Position numbers and translations under genes: made by a program
In this document: one piece after another, positions 57,255 to 64,000 of the stretch
How positions within the stretch are numbered: position 1 is the stretch's first letter
Layout: the number at the start of each line of letters is the position of its first letter
Assembly (NCBI RefSeq): GCF_033115175.1
Contig: NC_084829.1
Span: 15,884,496 to 15,948,495, forward strand
From: Lepus europaeus
Lineage: Eukaryota > Chordata > Mammalia > Lagomorpha > Leporidae
DNA length: 64,000 nucleotides
Direction: 5' to 3'
The notes under the pieces: generated by a model
The model's database searches: none
Seen by the model: only the letters and a program-made list of their open reading frames with translations
Told to the model about the DNA's origin: nothing

Positions 57255-58786
57255 AAACAATGTCTTGATCAGCCCTTGTCCTGACTGTTGATGTATAATT
57301 TAATACTTTATCCCTTTTGGAATTTTTTTGTTGTTCTAGTTAATACTATCGGTTGAACTCTGTAATTAACACACAATTATTCCTAGTTGTTTAAATTTTT
57401 TTTTTTTGACAGGCAGAGTGGACAGTGAGAGAGAGAGAGAGACAGAGAGAAAGGTCTTCCTTTTGCCGTTGGTTCACCCTCCAATGGCCGCCACGGTAGC
57501 GCGCTGGCCGGCGCACCGCGCTGATCCGATGGCAGGAGCCAGGTGTTTATCCTGGTCTCCCATGGGGTGCAGGGCCCAAGGGCTTGGGCCATCCTCCACT
57601 GCACTCCCTGGCCACAGCAGAGAGCTGGCCTGGAAGAGGGGCAACCGGGATAGGATCGGTGCCCCGACCGGGACTAGAACCCGGTGTGCCGGCGCCGCAA
57701 GGCAGAGGATTAGCCTATTGAGCCGCGGCGCCGGCCCCTAGTTGTTTAAATTTTAACTGTAACGTGATCCCTGTTAAATATAAGAGTGGGAAAAAGAGAG
57801 GGAGGAGATGTACAATTTGGGACATGCTGAATAGGACTTGCCCCAAGTGGTGGAGTTAGAAATGAGCCAGGGGATTCCAATACAATCTCATCAAGGTGGC
57901 ATGTACCAATGCCATCTCACTAGTCCAAGTGATCAATTTCATTTCACAATTGATGGCTCTGATAGGTCTAAGAGTCAAAGGGATCACAGAAACAAGACTA
58001 GTGTCTGCTAATACTAACTGATAGAATCAAAAAGGGAGAGAACGATCCAACATGGGAAGTGAGATACACAGCAGACTAATAGAATGGCAGATGTCCTAAA
58101 TAACACTCTGGCCTCAGAATCAGCCCTTAAGGCATTCGGGTATGGCTGAAGAGCCCATGAGAGTATTTTAGGCATGAAAAGCCAAGACACTCTGGCAAAA
58201 AACAAAAAAAAATTACCTAAGTGAAATATCTCTGCGAGTGAGATCCCAGTGGATAGAACGGGGCCATCAAAGAAGGAGGTACCTTTCTCTGAAGGGAGGA
58301 GAGAATTTCCACTTTGACTATGGCCCTGTCGGAATAAGATCGAAGTCGGCAAACTCAAAAGGCTTCCATAGCCTTGGCAACTCATGACTAGAGTCTAGGG
58401 AGATTACTGACGCAATATACAAGAGTGTCAAATTGTTAAATCAGCAACAGTAGTCACTGTGTACTTACTCCTCATGTAGCATCTCTGTCCTTAATGTGCT
58501 GTCCAATGTGAATTAATGCTATATCTAGTACTGAAAGAGTACTTTACACTTTATGTTCTGTGTGGGTGCAAACTGATGAAATCTTTACTTAATATATACT
58601 AAATCAATCTTCTGTATATAAAGATAATTGAAAATGAATCTTGATGTGAATGGAATGGGAGAGGGAGCTAGAGATGGGAGGTGTGCGGGTGGGAGGGAAG
58701 TTATGGGGGGGAAAGCCATTGTAATCCATAAACTGTACTTTGGAAACTTACATTTACTAAATAAAAGTTTTAAAAATAATTTTTAA
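57255..58786 (+). mobile_element. L1 3' UTR fragment inserted in the Tigger-like element
   Basis: Starts at the end of ORF2/3' UTR (TCTTGATCAGCCCTTGTCCTG), G-rich tract near 58650-58715, AAATAAAAG at 58758, A-rich tail. Interrupted by the C-SINE at 57400-57736. Confidence 0.85.
57382..57754 (-). mobile_element. Young C-SINE with perfect 18-bp target duplications
   Basis: Body 57400-57736, CpG-rich. Flanks CCTAGTTGTTTAAATTTT at 57382-57399 and 57737-57754. Confidence 0.95.
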
Positions 58787-58825
58787 AAGTATATGGAAAT
58801 ATTGTGTGGGTTATATGTTTATATT

Positions 58826-59099
58826 AAGGCATTTTAATTTTTACTTTTTTAAAGATTGACTGATTTTGAAGGTCCGAGTTACAGAAAGAAAGGGAGAGAC
58901 AGAGATATCTTCCCAATCTCCCACATGGGCAAAAGTGCCCAAGCACTTGGGCCATTTTCTACAGCTTGCATGGGCCATAACCAGAGAGCTGGGTTGGAAT
59001 AGGAGCATCCAGGACATGAACTGGCACCTATATGGGATTCCTGCATCGCAAGCAGAGGTTTAGCCTACTATGCCACAGCACCAACTCCAAGGTATTTTA
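58826..59099 (-). mobile_element. Shortened C-SINE
   Basis: Body 58843-59088, about 245 bases, minus strand, lacking part of the usual body. Flanks AAGGCATTTTA and AAGGTATTTTA. Confidence 0.8.
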
Positions 59100-59352
59100 T
59101 AAAAAGGATTTGAGCATCAACATATTTTGGTATACCATATGGGCACTGGAACCAATTCTATGTGAATACCAAGAGATAACTCTAGCCTACTGAAAAACAA
59201 TGTCCAGTGTGCCAGGAAATTGAGTGACATCATAAAACACCTAACTTTAAAAACATCAAATATTATGCAACATCTAACAACAGAGATTTGCTGTCAACCT
59301 CAATTCAGTGAGTATCTAATCATACATAAGAAGCCTTACCATAAAGAACTTT

Positions 59353-59363
59353 GCCCCAAGGAA
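59353..59363 (+). promoter_or_regulatory. Candidate EBF/Olf1-type site, OR unit C
   Basis: GCCCCAAGGAA is fully conserved, although the surrounding sequence has diverged. Confidence 0.5.
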
Positions 59364-59538
59364 CTTTCTCTGCTAACCCATCAGGGGTAAAGATAAGTGA
59401 ATGACCTATTTGAAAACAATGCCCATGAGGTCACAGTAATAGCATACAAATAACACACCCACAAGGCATTCTTGGTATTGTCTTCTTAAGACTTGAGTTT
59501 TTCTTTAGGCAGAAAAACTAACAGTTCTGAAGATAACT

Positions 59539-59546
59539 TATAAATA
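59539..59546 (+). promoter_or_regulatory. TATA box, OR unit C
   Basis: TATAAATA, about 100 bases before the conserved splice donor. Confidence 0.55.
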
Positions 59547-59569
59547 CTGTACTCATCTGTGTACTACAG

Positions 59570-59647
59570 CTTATTCTCTGAAAGTTTGAAAAATTCAAAT
59601 GTATTTCTTAATAATTCCTTTCTACTGAAGATATTTATTAAAATAAG
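59570..59647 (+). other. Inferred noncoding exon 1 of the OR in unit C
   Basis: Ends at AAAATAAG|GTAAGT (59647|59648), at the same place as the donors in units A and B. The 5' edge is estimated. Confidence 0.55.
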
Positions 59648-60269
59648 GTAAGTAAAAAGATACTAGTCTTTAAAGGCTAGGCATTGTCAAGGAAGATTGG
59701 AATTAGAGTAGAATGTTGTGACTAATATTTGTATGAAAGGCAGAACATCTCATTTCAAGGAGTCTTTTCTAAACTCTGAAAATACCTAGCTCACTGACTT
59801 TAGAAACAACTAATTTGTTAATTAAATCTCTTAAGTCTCTGAATTAAATAGTACTTAAAAACATTTAAGTTTCAATAAACAGTATATCTGAGAGATACTG
59901 AAAGACCCAAATGATGTATGAAGAATTTATTCAATCAGGTGAATATGTAACATGAATCATTTTTTTAAAGTATGGTGAAAATTTTATGATTTGACTTGTG
60001 CTTGTGTTTCATCCAGATGAATTGGTACCAGATAAAAATTACTTTTATTTCTCCTTATTATCTTTTACTGTACATAAAAATAAAATATTCCATAAATATA
60101 CATGAAGTGCTGTTATTGATAAAAATCAAGTACAAATGAGATACATTAAAATGAAAATGTGAGTGTAGTCACAGAAGACACATCAATAGTAATAAAGGCT
60201 GGCATTTATTAAAGTAAATTAAACATGGATGGATGAATAGATCCTCATGTAGTGAAACAGTGTTCAAAA

Positions 60270-61102
60270 ATCACTGGAACACATCAGACTCATAGAATGA
60301 CAATTGCTTTAAATAGCACTCTGACCTCAGAATCAGCCCTTAAAGCATTCTGGTCTGTCTGAAAAGCCAATGAGAACACTTCAGGCTTGGAAAGCTAAGA
60401 CACTGTGGCAAAAAAAAATATCCTACATCAAAGACTTCGGTGGGTGACACTACAGTGGAAAGAAGTGGTCATCAAAGAAGGTTGTACTTTTCTTTGAAGG
60501 GAGGAGAGAACTTCTACTTTGCTTGCCTTGTCTAAATACTGATGGAGTTTGTGGATTCAAAAGGCTTCCATAGCCTAGACAGCTCATGCCAAGAGCCTCA
60601 GGTTGATCACTGACATCATACATAAGAGTGTTAATTTTTCAATTAACAACAGGAGTCACCGTGCACTAACTTCCCATGCAGGACCTCTGTCCTCAAAGAG
60701 TTATATTATTATTATGTTTAAGTGCTCATAAAAGATGTATCATTAATGGGTACTTCTTTAAAGTTAATTTTCTTTAAAAAGGTAAAATTGACTTCAAGAT
60801 GCAATGACTTTGAACAGCCCTTGTCTCAACTGTTGAAGAACAGTTTTTTTGAGTGCATGTGCAAATTGTTGAACTCTTTATTTAGTATAGAGTTGGTCTT
60901 CTGTGTGTGAAGTTAAACAAAAATGGATCTTACTGGAGAATGGGACAGGGAATGGGAGAGAGTGGAGGAGTGGAGGTGGGAGAGTGGGTGGGAGGGCAGG
61001 TATGTTGGGAAGAATCACTCTATTCCTAAAGTTGTATTTATGAAATGCATGAAGTCTGTATTTCTTAAATAAAACATTTCTTTGGGGAAAAAGATCACTG
61101 GA
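60270..61102 (+). mobile_element. Old L1 3' UTR insertion in unit C
   Basis: Body 60279-61093. Flanks ATCACTGGA at 60270-60278 and 61094-61102. Same older tail subfamily as 55,412-55,925. Confidence 0.8.
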
Positions 61103-61269
61103 AGTAGAAGATGCGATGGTCAAGGAATCCAAGAGTTAAAAGCAATAAGATATTATGAGAATGACATGGAAAAGATATCTAAGGATAGAATTACAGAATT
61201 TAAATATGCTTCACAATGAATTGCATAGATAAGGAACACTATTGCTATTTCTCTAGGAAAATGTCTAGA

Positions 61270-61645
61270 ACTTTGAAAGGAGCTCCTGTACTCAGCTCCA
61301 GCAGAACAGAGCAAGCCAAAATGGAGTCATGCCTCATAATCAAATTGAAGCTGTAAGGAAGTAAATAGATTTCAAAACACAGTACTTTTTCCTACAAACA
61401 GGAGATTCCAGTCTTCCTGAGTTAGTATACCAAGAAGGTCCCCACGCTTTAACCCATTCAAAGAAGCAACTTGGAGTAACTTAATGTTAGCCACTTATTT
61501 TTCTATTTCTTAATCCCCACCTTACAAAACCCATTGTTTGCTACTGAACCCTGGGAGTTTTCATTCTGCTTTGTAGAACATAGGCTTCCCCAGTTCAAGA
61601 ACTGTAAGTAAAAGCCAATTATTCAATACCTAAATTTGCTAGAAT
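61270..61645. mobile_element. Possible LTR-like segment
   Basis: Absent from units A and B. Contains CCCTGGGAGTTTTCATTCTG and a GTAAGTAAAAGCCAATTATT end reminiscent of ERVL/MaLR-type LTRs. No clear TG/CA ends or target duplication. Weak. Confidence 0.25.
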
Positions 61646-61764
61646 TTTTTCTGAGAGTCAACATCACTATTCATAAACAAAACTATACTTAATAAAGTGA
61701 ATAATACAAACAATATAAATTTAGTGAAATTACTGAAGGTATACTGTAGTGAATATTATCCATA

Positions 61765-62137
61765 AGAAGATCAAATCTAGGCTGGCGCCGCGGCTCACTA
61801 GGCTAATCCTCCGCCTTGCGGCGCCAGCACACCGGGTTCTAGTCCCGGTCGGGGCACCAATCCTGTCCCGGTTGCCCCTCTTCCAGGCCAGCTCTCTGCT
61901 GTGGCCAGGGAGTGCAGTGAAGGATGGCCCAAGTCCTTGGGCCTTGCACCTCATGGGAGACCAGGAGAAGCACCTGGCTCCTGCCATCGGATCAGCGCGG
62001 TGCGCTGGCCACAGCGCGCCTCCCGCGGTGGCCATTGGAGGGTGAACCAACGGCAAAAGGAAGACCTTTCTCTTTGTCTCTCTCACTGTCCACTCTGCCT
62101 GTCAAAAATTAAAAAAAATAAAAGAAGATCAAATCTA
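61765..62137 (+). mobile_element. Young C-SINE with perfect 15-bp target duplications
   Basis: Body 61780-62122, CpG-rich head GGCTGGCGCCGCGGCTCAC. Flanks AGAAGATCAAATCTA at 61765-61779 and 62123-62137. Confidence 0.95.
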
Positions 62138-64000
62138 AATTTACTCTAACAAGTAGACAGTCCTTGGAAGAAAAATATAACTGTAACACTGTTAAATGAA
62201 TAATTAATAGGTGTCTGTGCAATTATTTAATATGTGGACAGGTGGCAAATTTTAGAATATTTATTTTAACTGCTATTTAATTTCTATCATGCTTATTTCA
62301 TATTCCATCTACAACATAGAAAAAAAAATGGGCTAACATATCCTAGATTTCACATGCTGATACAACATCTTGAATAACATCAATCTCAAGTAAGTACAAG
62401 AAGCTACACTCATACAAGAAACATCCCTAAAATAAAGATGCATTCTTTGGAATCAAGAAACTTTAAATTTAGTCTCAATATCCCACTGTCTCATTTAAGG
62501 AATTGCTCACCTTTTGGTTTTTAGAAATTCTGCAGTACAGGCAAACTGTTGGAATGAAAGATTAACAATAATCTAAAATAAAATGACTAAAATTTTCTTT
62601 TTAGTGAGGTTTAGGATGGGTACTAACTTATTTCATTGGTGTAAAAAGCTTATTGAAGAGTTTAGCCTACAGGACTCATTAAGGATGAGTAGGAATTATT
62701 ACTTTATTATTGTAATTGTACATTTCTTGTCTAGGATAGCATGTAAAGAGAGGATAATGTTCCCAGTTTAGCCATCAGTAGCTTTTTTGACACCTCACAG
62801 GATGGATTTGAGATTTAATAACACAGAATATGAACAGTTATACTCTATATACGAATATATACTCTATATTGAAATGCAAACTGCTACCCATAACCACTAA
62901 TTGACTAGCAGAGTAACTCAAAATTTTTATGCTAAGATGGTATCTTAACTTCCAGTCTGAATATTCTCTACCTTACAGAAGATTGTCATTTTCATGCAAA
63001 CACTTCACAATTAAAGGAAAATAGCAATGTAATCAAAAACCTTCACTACCTAATATATTTCCTCAAAATGCTACTTTACTCAAATAGTTGATTTTGCTGT
63101 CTCTGTGTGCCTCTTAGCTAAAAAACAAAGGAATATGTCCTAGAAATACAATATAACTTATGTATTTGAGTCTTAGCCTGAATTAGAATTTTGACTTTTT
63201 TCCAGACAGCATTTACCTGAAGTTCACAAACGCATTTGTAACATAAATGTCCAAACTCATATAAAAAGATAAGTCCACTCAATAAAGGAAAGTTTCTGAA
63301 AAATGGATAAACTAAAATTTAGCATGAGCAATCTAGTGCCCAAAGTTTAAACAAAATAATTATGCAAGAAAAATATTACACATAAATAAAAGTTTGAAGA
63401 TTACGAAATCTATCTCATTATAATGCAACTCTCAACTTATATTTGAGGAAACTGATGTTAGAAGTTGCTCGATTACAAATAGCCATGATAGATTTATTTA
63501 TAGCAAACAAAATTTTCTTACTCGCACTGCAGATGAAGTAATTATTTGACTGCTTAGTTGGAGCTGGACAATTCCATTTTGGTGACTCTTAAAGATTCAT
63601 GTTTTCTCCTCCTTCCTCCACCTCTTTTTCTACCTCAGCATTTTTACTACTCTTAATATTTCAGGAATGTCTGCACCAGTACTTCTGAATATGAACCATC
63701 CAATTTCTGTGACCTGTGCCACAACGCTGTATTGTACACCTGGAGACAGGAAGCAATAAACTCTCTACTAAGAGCCTTCTTAGGTGATTTTTACGTAAGT
63801 CAAAGTATTAAGAGCATTACTTTGAGTTCCCCAAACAAAGATCCTTCTACTTTTCATTTAATACCCAAAAGAATCAAGGAAATAGCTCTTATTCTTTTAA
63901 TACAGAGGAAGAAATTCAGCCTCAGAATAGTTACCTTATTTGTTTCAGCTAACCATCTTTAATTCACAGTATCACGAACGAAAATGTTATCACCCGGTGA

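Larger units (their letters stand above)
57030..59175 (+). mobile_element. Tigger-like (TcMar) nonautonomous DNA transposon, split by later insertions
   Basis: Left part 57030-57250 (GTCAGTCCTCCATGTCTACAG and TAGGTATTGTAAGTAATCTA), middle 58787-58836, right 59089-59175 (GGATTTGAGCATCAACATAT, GGAACCAATTCTATGTGAA) match the familiar layout of a short Tigger-derived repeat. An L1 3' end (about 57255-58786) and a C-SINE (58843-59088) lie within it. The exact family name is not certain. Confidence 0.6.
59290..64000 (+). repeat. OR unit C: third, more diverged copy of the OR unit, cut by the window end
   Basis: Collinear with 6045-9730 (unit A) and 30170-35110 (unit B) at clearly lower identity, with its own insertions. 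It includes promoter, exon 1 and most of the intron. The receptor ORF itself would fall outside, roughly 150-400 bases past base 64000 if spacing is as in unit B. Unique parts (59650-60270, 62140-64000) show no genes. Confidence 0.75.

Overview
This is a mammalian intergenic window, almost certainly from rabbit or a close lagomorph. The evidence is about a dozen lagomorph C-type SINEs (tRNA-derived head, TC-rich tail, A-rich end) and many young L1 elements of one type with a shared G-rich 3' UTR. There is no bacterial or operon structure. The only host genes I can support are two intact, intronless-ORF olfactory receptor genes (OR-A 10302-11240 and OR-B 35351-36289, both +). Almost everything else is retrotransposon sequence.

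Layout. Left edge: an LTR in minus orientation (1-404) inserted in an L1 3' end. Unit A (about 710-22,570): upstream flank, a 5'-truncated L1 with perfect target duplications (1704-5888), OR-A promoter and noncoding exon (about 6100-6417), a 3.9-kb intron, OR-A, its 3' flank, then an old L1 (12,535-22,132) broken up by an L1-ORF1 element and a class II endogenous retrovirus on the minus strand (19,331-21,933). Unit B (about 22,574-45,270): the same flank, a nearly intact full-length L1 (22,945-30,062), OR-B promoter, exon, intron and gene, then a block (36,549-45,276) that appears inverted relative to unit A. Next comes a nest of L1s (45,275-55,925) holding a chimeric element that has L1 5' UTR and an intact ORF1 but retroviral-like sequence in place of ORF2 (45,614-50,718). 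After an antisense L1 5' UTR and a Tigger-like DNA transposon broken by three insertions (57,030-59,175), a third and more diverged unit C starts near 59,290. It keeps the same promoter, exon 1 and intron and runs off the right end, so a third receptor ORF is expected a few hundred bases outside the window.

How it fits together. The three units are tandem duplicates of one OR transcription unit: EBF-like site, TATA-like box, short noncoding exon ending in a consensus splice donor, intron, acceptor, and an ORF starting about 18 bases after the acceptor. Units A and B are nearly identical from the promoter through the first 190 codons of the receptor and then step to clearly lower identity in the last 120 codons and the 3' flank, which suggests a gene-conversion or exchange boundary inside the gene. 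Insertions and deletions private to each unit give a relative chronology.

I found no wholly new biological system. The best candidates for a second look are the shared OR promoter architecture, the conversion step inside the ORs, the inversion in unit B, and the chimeric L1-ORF1/retroviral retroposon present at two places. Identities are by-eye estimates; no database search was run.
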